34,059 nucleotides of DNA. It comes from an uncultured cyanobacterium. Lineage in GTDB: Bacteria; Cyanobacteriota; Cyanobacteriia; Cyanobacteriales; Nostocaceae. The position numbers were made by a program, and so were the translations under genes. Under the pieces are notes generated by a model. That model had not been told where the DNA came from and did not search any database. It saw nothing but the letters and a program-made list of their open reading frames with translations. Position 1 is the first letter of the stretch. Each line of letters opens with the position of its first letter. Positions 1 to 8,291 of this stretch are shown one piece after another. Where the stretch lies: the NCBI GenBank assembly GCA_903903925.1, contig CAIVAU010000058.1, positions 1 through 34,059 on the forward strand, written 5' to 3'.

Positions 1-360
1 GCTCAGATCTTTCTCTTCAAGATAACGAGAAAACTTCCGCAATCCCACTAAACGTTGTTGAATAGCCGAGTCCGATTTTTGTGATTTACATAAATAGTAA
101 ATATATTGCTTGGCTAAAATGATAAACCAATCCAGAAATAGTGAATCAAAGTTAACAATATATTGGGAACGCTTAATTTGACCTTTAGGATTAATTGCTC
201 TTAAATCCCAAGAATTATCATCAAAGTTAAATGGCTTGACAGGTGGTAAAGTTCCAGATAGGCGGCTAATATTACGCACTTCAGAAAATAAAAAAATATC
301 AGCTAAAAAACCATCGGAATATGTCAAAATGATGCCAAAGAAAGAGGATTTAAAAGACAT
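1..360 (-). CDS. Tn554-like tyrosine recombinase/integrase, N-terminal part (cut by window edge)
   Basis: The minus strand is open from about position 468 to the left edge, so this is the N-terminal part of a longer protein whose catalytic domain lies outside the window. The first ATG is at 360, giving 120 visible codons. Near the end it carries a helical core-binding segment of the form IVNFDSLFLDWF followed by RLVGLRKFSRYLEEKDLS. This resembles the SAM-like N-terminal domain of Tn554 TnpB-type recombinases and related long integrases, which bind DNA ends during site-specific insertion. Seen: the open frame and this motif. Known: such recombinases cut through a C-terminal Tyr with an R-H-R set. 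Inferred: this gene is a mobile-element recombinase; whether it is intact cannot be judged. A GTG start at about 432 is also possible. No clear ribosome binding site precedes 360. Confidence 0.55.
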   Translation of the reverse strand, partial: MSFKSSFFGIILTYSDGFLADIFLFSEVRNISRLSGTLPPVKPFNFDDNSWDLRAINPKGQIKRSQYIVNFDSLFLDWFIILAKQYIYYLCKSQKSDSAIQQRLVGLRKFSRYLEEKDLS

Positions 361-596
361 TTTAGACCGGGCTTTATGCCCATCAAATACCTTCAATGAT
401 AATTTCAATGCTTTTATAGAGAAAAGAGTAGAATTACTTGTCACTTTTACGAAAAGCTTAATCCAAAATTAATACATTTACTAAATGCAGTATATGAACT
501 ATATAAACGATAAAAACTCTATAAATAGTTTTAACCTTAGAGACGCTTAATGCCCAGTATTCCTAGAACCTCGTCGGTCAAGTTCTCTTTATTCGG

Positions 597-800
597 TCAG
601 CCGTCATAAGGAACGTGCAAGTGCTGTTGCACAGCAGCTCGCTTAGCTTCTTCAGGACGCAGGTCGTATTTTTGAGTAGTGGCTGGGTCCGCATGACCAG
701 CGAGACGGCTAACCGTAAGCACGTCAACACCAGCAGCTAACAAATTAGTGATAAAAGTGCGCCAGAAATCGTGCGTAATTGTCCAACAAGCGCTCGCTAC
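597..800 (-). pseudogene. Tyrosine recombinase C-terminal remnant, catalytic Arg replaced
   Basis: The minus strand encodes about 67 open codons ending at a TGA (597-599) that read as the C-terminal end of a phage-type integrase: THDFWRTF, then LLAAGVDVLTVSRLAGH, then ADPATTQKYD with the nucleophilic Tyr, and a tail ending in HVPYDG. In this family the box is normally HDFRRTF or HDLRRTF; here the HxxR arginine is Trp (CGG to TGG would be one transition), so the fragment would be catalytically dead. An in-frame stop lies at 801-803 and the rest of the integrase is missing upstream, where the small gene at 797-1024 abuts. The motifs are directly visible; that it is a decayed leftover is a firm inference. 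It may be an older insertion than the recombinase at the left edge. Confidence 0.8.
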
Positions 801-1024
801 TCAATAATTTCGTCATATTGATTGGTGTCATCTGACTGCAATTGTTTCATCTCCACCAGAACCTCAGCCAAAGTTTTTTCATCTAGCCATTGATGACGTT
901 CTTTGGTATAATCTCCTTTACCGGGACTGAAATATTGAATAAACCGAATAGTATCGGTAACTCCCAGAGAATTGATTAAGGCATCGTAGCCCTGTTTGAT
1001 AATTTCATTTTGGGTTTTCATCAT
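797..1024 (-). CDS. Small partner protein of PIN-domain gene (candidate antitoxin)
   Basis: A 75-residue acidic, helical protein with no motif I can tie to a named family. Its start overlaps the end of the upstream PIN-domain gene by 20 bases, so the two are almost certainly transcribed together and probably translationally coupled. Small genes paired with PIN nucleases usually encode the antitoxin, so that role is inferred from position alone. The order is unusual because classical vapBC pairs place the antitoxin first. No ribbon-helix-helix or AbrB-like N-terminus is apparent; the middle holds a stretch around FIQYFSPGKGDYTKER and the C-terminus is rich in Glu, Asp and Gln. Its stop codon sits exactly at the edge of the recombinase remnant at 597-800. 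It could instead be an unrelated small protein. Confidence 0.65.
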   Translation of the reverse strand: MMKTQNEIIKQGYDALINSLGVTDTIRFIQYFSPGKGDYTKERHQWLDEKTLAEVLVEMKQLQSDDTNQYDEIIE

Positions 1025-1490
1025 TACTTTCCTCCGCTTGTATTACTTCTGTCAGCCATTGAACGGGGTTATTAATCTTTACGTTAATCAATTGAGAGTT
1101 TTTTTGGGCTTTTTTGAAGAGTCTGTCATCTGTTGTGAGAAATACATCTGCCTGACTTCTTTCAGCGCAGGCGATGTGGGCGGCGTCATAGCTTGAGAAT
1201 CCTAATTTTTGGAGTTGGACTGCTCTGTTTTCAATTATGGCGCTACTAATAACTTGTATTTTAGCAATAAAAAGTAATTTTTTGACGTTTTCTAGTCTTT
1301 CTATATCAGATATTTGGTTTAATTCAGCGATTAAAGCACTGCTGTTAATTAATTTCCAATTAAGAGATTGACATTGACTCAGAATTGTCATAACTGCCTG
1401 TGCTTCTAAATAAATACGGGATTGGGTTTGGTCGTCAAATGGACGATTGAAACAGCAGGCATCAAGATATATTTTATATTGTTTGCTCAT
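1005..1490 (-). CDS. PIN-domain protein (VapC-like ribonuclease, candidate toxin)
   Basis: A 161-residue protein with the PIN fold signature. It has an early YLDACCFNRPFDD strand with Asp10, a Glu at residue 56 (SALIAE), Asp102 in YDAAHIACAE, and Asp121/Asp122 in LTTDDRLF. These acids match the metal-binding set of PIN nucleases, which cleave RNA in many toxin-antitoxin pairs. Length is typical of a single-domain PIN protein. It is the first gene of a two-gene unit with the 75-residue partner that overlaps its 3' end by 20 bases. The unit sits among broken mobile genes, a usual place for addiction modules. Family membership is clear from the residues; toxin activity is inferred. The start is ATG at 1490. 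Confidence 0.85.
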   Translation of the reverse strand: MSKQYKIYLDACCFNRPFDDQTQSRIYLEAQAVMTILSQCQSLNWKLINSSALIAELNQISDIERLENVKKLLFIAKIQVISSAIIENRAVQLQKLGFSSYDAAHIACAERSQADVFLTTDDRLFKKAQKNSQLINVKINNPVQWLTEVIQAEESNDENPK

Positions 1491-1573
1491 AGTGTTTAAT
1501 CATTTGAAGCATCCGGAACACGTCGGGTTTTCCTGTTAACAACTCTTGCATTATGCCCCAGGGCTATTTCATT

Positions 1574-1896
1574 CTAAATGGTGATTTCATTCGTCTTTGA
1601 CTCCACCTCATAGGGTTCGAGAATCAGTCCTCGTTCGACAATGTAGGCGGTGACCAACATAATGGCAGGATGGGAATCCACTGCTGGGTCATCGCTGATG
1701 GCTTCATAGGACCCCCGCAGCACTTTGCCATCGGTCGCAATGGTTTCTCCCTTAGAGGGTTGCACCCCGAAAAACCGGGATAAACAGGCGGCATAAACCT
1801 GATACTCTAGCCGCAATAACGTGCGTCGAATCGTGCTGTAGGACGGCAAGCGTCCTTTGGGCGGTGAAAATAGGACCACCAATTCGTCGTGATAGG
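1574..1896 (-). pseudogene. ISAs1-family transposase fragment, truncated at both ends
   Basis: About 107 codons match the N-terminal half of ISAs1-type DDE transposases: GRLPSYSTIRRTLLRLEYQ, then TDGKVLRGS with the first catalytic Asp, then a segment ending EVESKTNEI, which corresponds to the conserved DEKSNEI stretch. The N-terminal part normally seen in the family is missing because the coding sequence meets the first CRISPR repeat at 1897. The C-terminal half, with the other catalytic acids, is missing after NEI, where an early stop occurs. The apparent TTG start lies inside the CRISPR repeat and is fortuitous. No terminal inverted repeats are visible. The fragment cannot transpose by itself. 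It is probably the relic of an insertion that removed the CRISPR leader side. Confidence 0.8.
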
Positions 1897-2080
1897 CTTT
1901 CAATTAAATGAAACCCGTTCGCGGGATTGAAACGCAGTGCAATTTTCATCAAACATCATAGCTATTAACTTTCAATTAAATGAAACCCGTTCGCGGGATT
2001 GAAACTGAAATCGAAAAAGCCTTAATCCCAGGAAAGTTACCAGCTTTCAATTAAATGAAACCCATTCGCAGGATTGAAAC
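1897..2080 (+). CRISPR. Orphan three-repeat CRISPR array
   Basis: Three 37-base repeats lie at 1897-1933, 1969-2005 and 2044-2080, separated by unique spacers of 35 bases (1934-1968) and 38 bases (2006-2043). The repeat starts CTTTCAATTAAATGAAACCC and ends GGGATTGAAAC, with a CCCGTTCGCGGG inner palindrome. The ATTGAAAC end is typical of cyanobacterial repeats in which the last 8 bases become the crRNA 5' handle, so plus-strand transcription is likely. The third repeat has two changes (CCCATTCGCAGG) that break the palindrome, as expected of the leader-distal end. No cas genes and no AT-rich leader are in the window; the leader side is occupied by a transposase fragment. The array is probably a relic or an orphan served in trans. 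Confidence 0.93.
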
Positions 2081-2163
2081 CTTTCTTGAGATTCTATCCA
2101 TTTTGTAATGATTGTTTAACGCTTCTGTCAATAAATTGAATCGCGACTATACACGAGCTTAAA

Positions 2164-3564
2164 CTATTTTCCCGCCCAAGCAAGGCATAATTGCCGGAAA
2201 TGCTCCCCCCGTTGTTCAAAGTTGGGATATTGATCAAAGCTTGCACAAGCAGGAGACAACAGCACAACGGGCGCTTGGTATTGTTTTGCCAATTCGGCAG
2301 ATTTGGGGATAGCCCGTTCCATTGTTTCTACAATATCAAAATGGTCATAGCCCACTTCTTGTAGGCGTTGGGCAAATGCACTAGCAGCACTACCAATAAG
2401 CAACACCGCCGCTGCTGAGGATTGAATTTTTGCGATCCAGCCAGTGTCATCACCCGCTTTTGCTTCACCACCAGCAATCAAAATGGCTGGACTTTTGACC
2501 GATGCTAAGCCAACTTCTGCTGCATCGTAGTTAGTTGCTTTGCTATCGTTGATGAAATCAATTCCTTCCCAAGTACAAATATGTTCTAAACGATGAGGAA
2601 CTCCTGGAAATTCACTGACAGCGTGAGAAATCACATCTTGATCAATCCCCGCTAACCGCGCTGCTGCTACTGACATCAGTAGATTTTGCAGGTTATGTTC
2701 TCCTACCATTCGCAAAGCGGAAGTTTTCACAATAGGTTGATCTTGTTTTGAGGTTGCATCCAATCTTTCCATCACCCAACCATCTTCAATATAGAAGCCT
2801 TTGGAACCGATGAGATTTTCTTTCCCTCTGACACTCGTCCAATAAGCATCTGGGTAATGGCTGACACTTACCTTCCGTAAATATGCATCATCACCGTTGA
2901 ACACTTGCAACTCAGACTGACGCAGTAGGTGCGCTTTAATATTGTAGTAGTTTTCTAAAGTTTTATGACGGCTGAGATGATCTGGCGTAAAAGTTGTCCA
3001 AATACCAATTCTCGGCGCAAGGGAGGGAGAAGATTCGATTTGATAGCTGCTCATTTCGGCAATGACCCAATCAAGCAGGAACCCTGAGTTGTCCACTTCC
3101 CCTCTTCCTGAAGAAAGGGCGACTTCACAAGCAGCATAGCCAATATTACCGCAAGCGGGAGCGTTGAGTCCTGCGGTTTGAAAAATTGCGGCAATTAAGG
3201 AGGTAGTAGTGGTTTTACCGTTGGTTCCGGTAATTCCTATCCACGGGATGGATTGTAAATTTTGCCAAGCGAGTTCCATTTCCCCGATGGTTTTAATCCC
3301 CAAATCCCTTGCCCTGACTAGGGCAGGGAGATCCCAAGGTACGCCAGGACTTACAACAATCAACTCGGGTAAGTCAGTACCTTCTAGTTCTAGGGAATAC
3401 CCTAGTTTGACAGTTATTTCTTCTGCGGCAAGCTCTTGCTGTTGTTGAAGGAGGCTTTCGGAGGTGTTGCGATCGCTCAGCACCACCTCCCAACCCTCCC
3501 GGTTCAACAATCTCGCCGCAGCAACACCAGATTTTCCTAATCCAATTACATGAGCTAGTGGCAT
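2164..3564 (-). CDS. murD: UDP-N-acetylmuramoyl-L-alanine--D-glutamate ligase
   Basis: Cytoplasmic ATP-dependent ligase that adds D-Glu to UDP-MurNAc-L-Ala in peptidoglycan synthesis. The N-terminal Rossmann-like domain starts [16 protein letters not shown]. The central Mur ligase domain has the P-loop [12 protein letters not shown] with its Lys at about residue 117, and the HNLQNLL and NDSKATN motifs mark the central and C-terminal domains. At 466 residues it is of normal size. I place the start at the ATG at 3564, because [10 protein letters not shown] is where the family begins; an in-frame TTG at 3594 would add ten unlikely residues. It lies 83 bases downstream of glyS on the same strand and may share its transcript. 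The 3' end is 84 bases from the CRISPR array. Confidence 0.95.
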   Translation of the reverse strand: MPLAHVIGLGKSGVAAARLLNREGWEVVLSDRNTSESLLQQQQELAAEEITVKLGYSLELEGTDLPELIVVSPGVPWDLPALVRARDLGIKTIGEMELAWQNLQSIPWIGITGTNGKTTTTSLIAAIFQTAGLNAPACGNIGYAACEVALSSGRGEVDNSGFLLDWVIAEMSSYQIESSPSLAPRIGIWTTFTPDHLSRHKTLENYYNIKAHLLRQSELQVFNGDDAYLRKVSVSHYPDAYWTSVRGKENLIGSKGFYIEDGWVMERLDATSKQDQPIVKTSALRMVGEHNLQNLLMSVAAARLAGIDQDVISHAVSEFPGVPHRLEHICTWEGIDFINDSKATNYDAAEVGLASVKSPAILIAGGEAKAGDDTGWIAKIQSSAAAVLLIGSAASAFAQRLQEVGYDHFDIVETMERAIPKSAELAKQYQAPVVLLSPACASFDQYPNFEQRGEHFRQLCLAWAGK

Positions 3565-3647
3565 AGACTGTGGCAGAGTTCCCTGGTTAAGCAATCATTA
3601 TCGTAACGTTTATTGGCATGATTTACACCTCTTTTTGTTGACTTATG

Positions 3648-5792
3648 CTACAAATTTTTGACGATCGCACCAAAATCACCCAAAACACGTGCATGGTTAC
3701 GAAGTAATCCCAACAAGTTTAACCGATTCCGCTTAATTTCTGGATCTGAGTCCATCACTAAAACGCTTTCTGGTCCGTCAAAAAAGTTACTCACTGTGGG
3801 AGTATTTTCCACTAATGCTGTTACTAATTGCTGGTAATTTCCTGATTGCTGGGCGGCGACAGTTTGGGGCAGTAAATCTACCAAGATATCGTAAAAGGCT
3901 GCTTCTGATGACTTCTGGAATAGTTCTTTGCGGATAACAGACTCTGGTTCTAGCTGTTTTGTATCCAAATCTCCCTGTGCTGCTAAACGAGTGGAACGGT
4001 TCACAGTTTCGTAGATTTTTTCCAAAGTGCCATCATGACGAATTTGTTGGAGGAATAAGGCGCGATCGCGCACATCCAATAAATCCTTTAACGCCCTTTC
4101 TGCATATTCTGGGTCATTCTCTCCCAACACTGCATTTACCAAGTCATAATCTATTCGATGTTCTTCTTGTAGTAATGTCCGAACACGTTGTAAGAAAAAG
4201 TCTTGCAAAGCCAGAAGCAATTGCGTATTATCCCCGGCAATTTGCTCAAGTAGTTGTTGCAAATTAACACGCAAATTAGCCGACCAAGTCACATTAACCA
4301 CAGCATTTGCCGCCCGCCGCAAGGCAAAAGGGTCAGAAGAACCCGTCGGTATCATCCCCAGAGAAAAGATGCTGACCAATGTGTCGAGTCTGTCTGCTAA
4401 CCCAACAACTTGACCTCCAAGGGTTTGGGGTAAAACATCATCTGCACCCTTAGGCAAATAATGTTCAAGAATTGCCGTTGCTACCAATTCTGATTCTCCA
4501 CTTGCTGCTGCATACTTTTGTCCCATAACTCCCTGTAATTCCGGAAACTCATAGACCATTTGGCTGACAAGGTCGGCTTTACACAGCTTAGCTGCACGAG
4601 GAGCTGTTGCAAGAAGATCAAGGAAATCATGACTATTTAAATGTACCTTGAGTTGTGCTATAATCAGCTCGGTATTTTTTTCGATTCGTCCCACCTTGTC
4701 TAGCAGCGAACCCAAATCTTCTTGGAAAGTAACTTTTGCCAACTGAGGTAAAAAACTATCCAAAGGCTTCGCTAAATCAGCCTTATAGAAAAATTGTCCA
4801 TCAGCCAACCGAGCCCGGATCACTCTTGCATTCCCTACAGCAATAATATCCGATTTGGCTGGGTCCCCGTTGGAAATGGTGACAAAATAAGGAAGTAATT
4901 CCTTGGTATTGGCTGCTGTAAAAACTGGGAAATAACGCTGATGACTTACCATCACAGTCGTAATCACCTCAGTTGGTAAGTTCAGAAATTCTGATTCAAA
5001 TTTGCCGACAACGGCGGTTGGCCATTCTACAAGGTTAGTCACTTCCGCTAACAAACCTGGGTAAATTTCCGCATACCCATCTACCTCTTGCACCGACTCC
5101 TGAATTTGCTGTTGAATTGTAGTTGCTCGTTCATCAGGATTTACGACCACGTATGCAGAGCGTAAAGCAGTAAGATAGTCAGTAGCTTGAGGAATTGTCA
5201 CAGTTTTTGGATACAAAACGCGATGACCGTGAGAAAGGCGATCGCTTTTAATCGTCTCGGAACCGTTCACCAATTCAATCGGTAATACTGCGTCATCCAA
5301 CAAAGCAACCAACCAACGAATCGGACGGGAAAACCGTGCATCCCCATCACCCCACCGCATCAACCGCTTACCTTCTAAACCCCAAATCCACTCTCGGACA
5401 AGTTCCGTCAAAATTTCCGCCACGGGACGACCAGGAATAACCTTCCGCACAAAGATAAAATCCCCTTTATCAGTGGTGCGAATTTCCAAAGCAGAAACAT
5501 CCACACCTTGCTTTTTAGCAAAGCCGACTGCGGCTGGTTTTGGTTTCCCATCTTGAAACGCTGTTTGGGCGGGCGGACCTTTAACGTCTTCTTCACGGTC
5601 TGGTTGCTGGGATGGTAACCCTTGAATGAGTACCGCTAGACGACGGGGAGTACCATAAACTTCTACAGCTTCGCTGTTTAAGCTTTGTGCTGATAAAGCT
5701 TGAGGAATGCGCGATCGCCATTGTGTTAGGGCATCACTCAAAAAACTTGCAGGTAGTTCTTCTGTACCGACTTCTAATAAAAACGCAGGCAT
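3648..5792 (-). CDS. glyS: Glycine--tRNA ligase beta subunit
   Basis: Beta chain of the bacterial alpha2beta2 glycyl-tRNA synthetase, which together with GlyQ charges tRNA-Gly; the beta chain provides most of the tRNA binding. The 714-residue length is standard. The N-terminus [15 protein letters not shown] is the family hallmark, followed by the conserved [13 protein letters not shown] region, the [17 protein letters not shown] segment (here [14 protein letters not shown]), and [21 protein letters not shown] near residue 490. The C-terminal anticodon-binding-like domain is present. The alpha subunit gene is not in the window, as is common in cyanobacteria where glyQ and glyS are often apart. 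Start ATG at 5792; no strong ribosome binding site. A TATAAT box lies about 30 bases upstream. Confidence 0.96.
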   Translation of the reverse strand: MPAFLLEVGTEELPASFLSDALTQWRSRIPQALSAQSLNSEAVEVYGTPRRLAVLIQGLPSQQPDREEDVKGPPAQTAFQDGKPKPAAVGFAKKQGVDVSALEIRTTDKGDFIFVRKVIPGRPVAEILTELVREWIWGLEGKRLMRWGDGDARFSRPIRWLVALLDDAVLPIELVNGSETIKSDRLSHGHRVLYPKTVTIPQATDYLTALRSAYVVVNPDERATTIQQQIQESVQEVDGYAEIYPGLLAEVTNLVEWPTAVVGKFESEFLNLPTEVITTVMVSHQRYFPVFTAANTKELLPYFVTISNGDPAKSDIIAVGNARVIRARLADGQFFYKADLAKPLDSFLPQLAKVTFQEDLGSLLDKVGRIEKNTELIIAQLKVHLNSHDFLDLLATAPRAAKLCKADLVSQMVYEFPELQGVMGQKYAAASGESELVATAILEHYLPKGADDVLPQTLGGQVVGLADRLDTLVSIFSLGMIPTGSSDPFALRRAANAVVNVTWSANLRVNLQQLLEQIAGDNTQLLLALQDFFLQRVRTLLQEEHRIDYDLVNAVLGENDPEYAERALKDLLDVRDRALFLQQIRHDGTLEKIYETVNRSTRLAAQGDLDTKQLEPESVIRKELFQKSSEAAFYDILVDLLPQTVAAQQSGNYQQLVTALVENTPTVSNFFDGPESVLVMDSDPEIKRNRLNLLGLLRNHARVLGDFGAIVKNL

Positions 5793-5827
5793 GTGACTAT
5801 AATTTTACAGCGTGGCTCAACTATTAT

Positions 5828-5978
<151 letters not shown>

Positions 5979-6012
5979 GTTTAGTTTCGCTTTCGGAGTT
6001 GAACAACAGTGT

Positions 6013-6666
6013 ATGGTAATTCATAATCTATTCTCGGCAGGTGGGGTTGTCATGTGGCCCCTTTTAGGATTTTCACTGTTAGCGGTGGCGCTGATTATTG
6101 AACGTGTTGTCTTTTGGGCGCGGATCAATAGCCGTCAAAGCCGTGTTATCCGAGAGGTGCTAAATCTTTATCGTCTTAATAACGTTGTTGGTGCTTTGGA
6201 AAAACTCCAGCAAAATATGGATTTGCCACTGGCGCGAATTTTTTTAGCAGCGTTGGAACTCGAAGAAGCAACGCCAGAAGAGTTTCGCTTGGCATTAGAA
6301 AGTGAAGCGCAAGCTGAAATACCTTTACTGAAGCGTTTCCAAAACATCTTTGAGACAATCATCGGTCTTGCACCACTCTTAGGGCTGCTTGGTACTGTCT
6401 TGGGATTAATTGCCTCATTTGCCTCTCTCAATATTGGTGATGTGGGAGGTACGAGAACAGCAAATGTTACAGGTGGAATTAGTGAAGCTTTGACTGCTAC
6501 TGCGTCAGGATTAGTCGTTGCTATATTTACACTTTTATTTGCCAACACTTTCCGAGGACTTTACCAGCGGCAAATTGCACGAATTCAAGAGTATGGCGGA
6601 CAACTAGAATTACTGTATCGTCGTCGCTATGAAAGAGGAGATAAAACTTATGCGCCTACCAGATGA
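6013..6666 (+). CDS. exbB: MotA/TolQ/ExbB proton channel family protein
   Basis: A 217-residue inner-membrane protein of the ExbB/TolQ type, which forms a pentameric proton channel around an ExbD/TolR dimer and powers TonB- or TolA-type work at the outer membrane. Three membrane segments are visible at about residues 12-34, 112-136 and 158-180. The family core IIGLAPLLGLLGTVLG and the third helix with TATASGLVVAIFTLLFANTF carry the small polar residues of the proton path. The downstream exbD-like gene overlaps its 3' end by 17 bases. No tonB gene or receptor is adjacent, so ExbB and TolQ cannot be told apart from context. Start ATG at 6013; a second Met at residue 14 is too close to the first helix to be preferred. 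Confidence 0.9.
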   Translation: MVIHNLFSAGGVVMWPLLGFSLLAVALIIERVVFWARINSRQSRVIREVLNLYRLNNVVGALEKLQQNMDLPLARIFLAALELEEATPEEFRLALESEAQAEIPLLKRFQNIFETIIGLAPLLGLLGTVLGLIASFASLNIGDVGGTRTANVTGGISEALTATASGLVVAIFTLLFANTFRGLYQRQIARIQEYGGQLELLYRRRYERGDKTYAPTR

Positions 6667-7051
6667 ACCAGAATTACCACTTCAGATCAACGTCGTGCCG
6701 ATGATTGATGTGATGTTTGCATTATTGACATTTTTTATCATGTCAACACTGTTTTTAACCCGGTCAGAAGGATTACCTGTAAATCTACCTCAGGCAGGGA
6801 CAGCACAACAAGAAGCATCCGCACCAATTACAGTCACCGTAGATCGGAGTGGAAAAATTAGCCTGAACCGTAAACCCATGACTCTCGATGCTTTGGTAAC
6901 CCAAGTACGAACCTTGATTGGACCTAACCAAAAAAGTTTGGTCATCATTAATGCAGATGAACGCGTCACTCATGGTCAGGTCGTCGCAGTTATGGACCGC
7001 CTACGTCAGGTTCAAGGTGTACAACTCGCGATCGCCGCGCAAAAACCCTAA
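6650..7051 (+). CDS. exbD: ExbD/TolR family biopolymer transport protein
   Basis: Partner of the preceding ExbB-like channel: a single-pass membrane protein whose periplasmic domain couples proton flow to an outer-membrane machine. The 133-residue protein has a short cytoplasmic tail, then INVVPMIDVMFALLTFFIMST with Asp20 in the membrane helix, the residue expected to carry the proton. A periplasmic domain with a conserved LVIINADERVTHGQVVAVMD segment follows. I chose the ATG at 6650 because AGAGGAG lies 9 bases before it and the family begins near there; an ATG at 6629 in the same frame is possible. The gene starts inside the end of exbB, indicating translational coupling. Confidence 0.9.
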   Translation: MRLPDEPELPLQINVVPMIDVMFALLTFFIMSTLFLTRSEGLPVNLPQAGTAQQEASAPITVTVDRSGKISLNRKPMTLDALVTQVRTLIGPNQKSLVIINADERVTHGQVVAVMDRLRQVQGVQLAIAAQKP

Positions 7052-7084
7052 GTCGGGAGTGGGGTGTGGGGAATAAGGATTTAT

Positions 7085-7144
7085 TAACTCCTAACGCCTA
7101 ACTCCTAACTCCTAACTCTTAACTTCTAACTCTTAACTCCTAAC
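7085..7144. repeat. CTAACTC heptamer repeat abutting a start codon
   Basis: About eight imperfect copies of a 7-base unit (TAACTCC, with CTT and GCC variants) run without a break up to the base before the ATG at 7145. There is no room for a normal Shine-Dalgarno sequence between repeat and start. Confidence 0.9.
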
Positions 7145-7351
7145 ATGACTATTTGGATAAACGAACAAATTGACTCCTCCGGAATGATTCATGCTTGTAT
7201 TGCATGTTGTGATGAGTCCCAAGCTAAAGATTGCCATGAGTCCTTTAAGCAGAATTTAACCGACTTGCAAAAGGCATGGGGTTGGGTAGCGCAATTGCGA
7301 ACAGTTAATTCTTGGGATGAAGTTCCAGTCAATGCTTTAAAACTTGATTAA
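7145..7351 (+). CDS. Small conserved-looking protein of unknown function
   Basis: A 68-residue soluble protein without a family I can name. It is rich in Cys near the N-terminus (IHACIACCDESQAKDC), Trp (four residues) and acidic residues, with no signal peptide or membrane segment. The amino-acid mix and codon use look like real coding sequence. It is followed by a perfect 10-base-pair hairpin at 7392-7417 that may end its transcript. The start is odd: heptamer repeats run directly into the ATG, leaving no ribosome binding site. An internal Met at residue 14 is the only other ATG and would remove the WINEQIDSSG part. A cysteine-based metal or redox role would be speculation. Confidence 0.6.
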   Translation: MTIWINEQIDSSGMIHACIACCDESQAKDCHESFKQNLTDLQKAWGWVAQLRTVNSWDEVPVNALKLD

Positions 7352-7391
7352 TCGGGTGTTCTCAAGAACACATCAATCTTGTATTACGTTC

Positions 7392-7417
7392 GTAGTTAGC
7401 GTTAAAGCGCTAACTAC
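7392..7417 (+). terminator. Perfect 10-bp hairpin downstream of the 68-aa gene
   Basis: GTAGTTAGCG (7392-7401), loop TTAAAG, CGCTAACTAC (7408-7417). It lies 40 bases after the stop at 7351. No T-run follows, which is common for cyanobacterial terminators, so it could also be an mRNA-end stabiliser. Confidence 0.45.
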
Positions 7418-7618
7418 AAACTAATACCGCATTATCATAAAACGAGATTAAGTTAGGTTAAGATTATTTAATAATACTATTAAAAATTAATACCACATCA
7501 ATGTTAGTTTTAAATAAAGCGAATTTCTCAGAGAAATTTGATGATTTTTAGAACTATTTAGGAGTTATCATCAAAACAAAAGTTGAATTTAAAAACTAGC
7601 AAAACCAAATAAGGTTGA

Positions 7619-8167
7619 GTGAACTCTCAAACGACGGTTTACACTTCTGAGCAAGGCTGTTTCATTAATTTGGTTGGCAAAACAGGACAAGCAGTTCAGA
7701 TTTCAATTCATCCTCCCAGTCAGTATATCTGTGCCAACTGCGAACGGATATTACCAGATTGGAAACATCAGCCTTTTTTGTGGGTGATGATTGTTTTACA
7801 GCAATCGCAATATGAACTAGTCGAAATTACACCAGAAATAGAGGCAGAAAAAAACCGATTGCGAGAAAAGTTTATGCGGTTTGGCTGTGATGTCGCATTT
7901 AATCTGCGTGATCGCGGTTATCTCACAGATTTAATTGACCCCCGTACTGGCTATCCCTTGCTTTCCCGTCCAGGAAAAATTCCCCATAACGACACAGCAG
8001 TTGCGAAAGCTTTACTCAACTATCCAGTGATGCAAAACAAATGCCGTGTATTAATCCATCCTGATTGGGGAATGGCAGTTTATCCTAGCATCTTGATATC
8101 AGTAGCTTCCCCAAGCATAATTAAATCGGTGACAACAAGCGTGGCACCCTTGCATGGTTGGAAATAA
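7619..8167 (+). CDS. MMADHC-like protein (methylmalonic aciduria and homocystinuria type D homologue)
   Basis: A 182-residue protein matching the family named after human MMADHC (CblD), which in animals helps hand cobalamin to its two client enzymes. Hallmarks seen here are FGCDVAFNLRDRGYLTDLID near residue 90, TGYPLLSRPG, IPHNDTAVAKALL and CRVLIHPDWGMAVYPS. An early CxxC (residues 38-41, CANC) is also present. The bacterial role is not established; cobalamin handling is inference from the family name. Start is GTG at 7619; a TAAGGTTGA stretch ends just at it, so no strong Shine-Dalgarno spacing is seen. Cytoplasmic, with no signal or membrane helix. It is followed by a heptamer repeat and then the cupin gene. 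Confidence 0.85.
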   Translation: MNSQTTVYTSEQGCFINLVGKTGQAVQISIHPPSQYICANCERILPDWKHQPFLWVMIVLQQSQYELVEITPEIEAEKNRLREKFMRFGCDVAFNLRDRGYLTDLIDPRTGYPLLSRPGKIPHNDTAVAKALLNYPVMQNKCRVLIHPDWGMAVYPSILISVASPSIIKSVTTSVAPLHGWK

Positions 8168-8171
8168 CAAA

Positions 8172-8204
<33 letters not shown>

Positions 8205-8291
8205 GTGTTTCTGACCTTCATAGCGGGTGGCTGGGCAAACAACGTCAACGTGCTAAATAATAGTCATAGTTGTCTAGTTTGGAAACCAATT

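Noticed and set aside
236..472. 78-codon plus-strand frame at the left end
   Set aside because: It lies opposite a minus-strand frame with recombinase motifs that runs off the edge, and shows no motif itself.
1752..1952. 66-codon minus-strand frame over the transposase fragment and CRISPR repeat
   Set aside because: It is the wrong frame of the ISAs1 fragment and includes CRISPR repeat sequence.
1..2080. Possible defence island
   Set aside because: Only a PIN pair, a CRISPR relic and broken mobile genes are seen; no cas, restriction or other defence gene is present.
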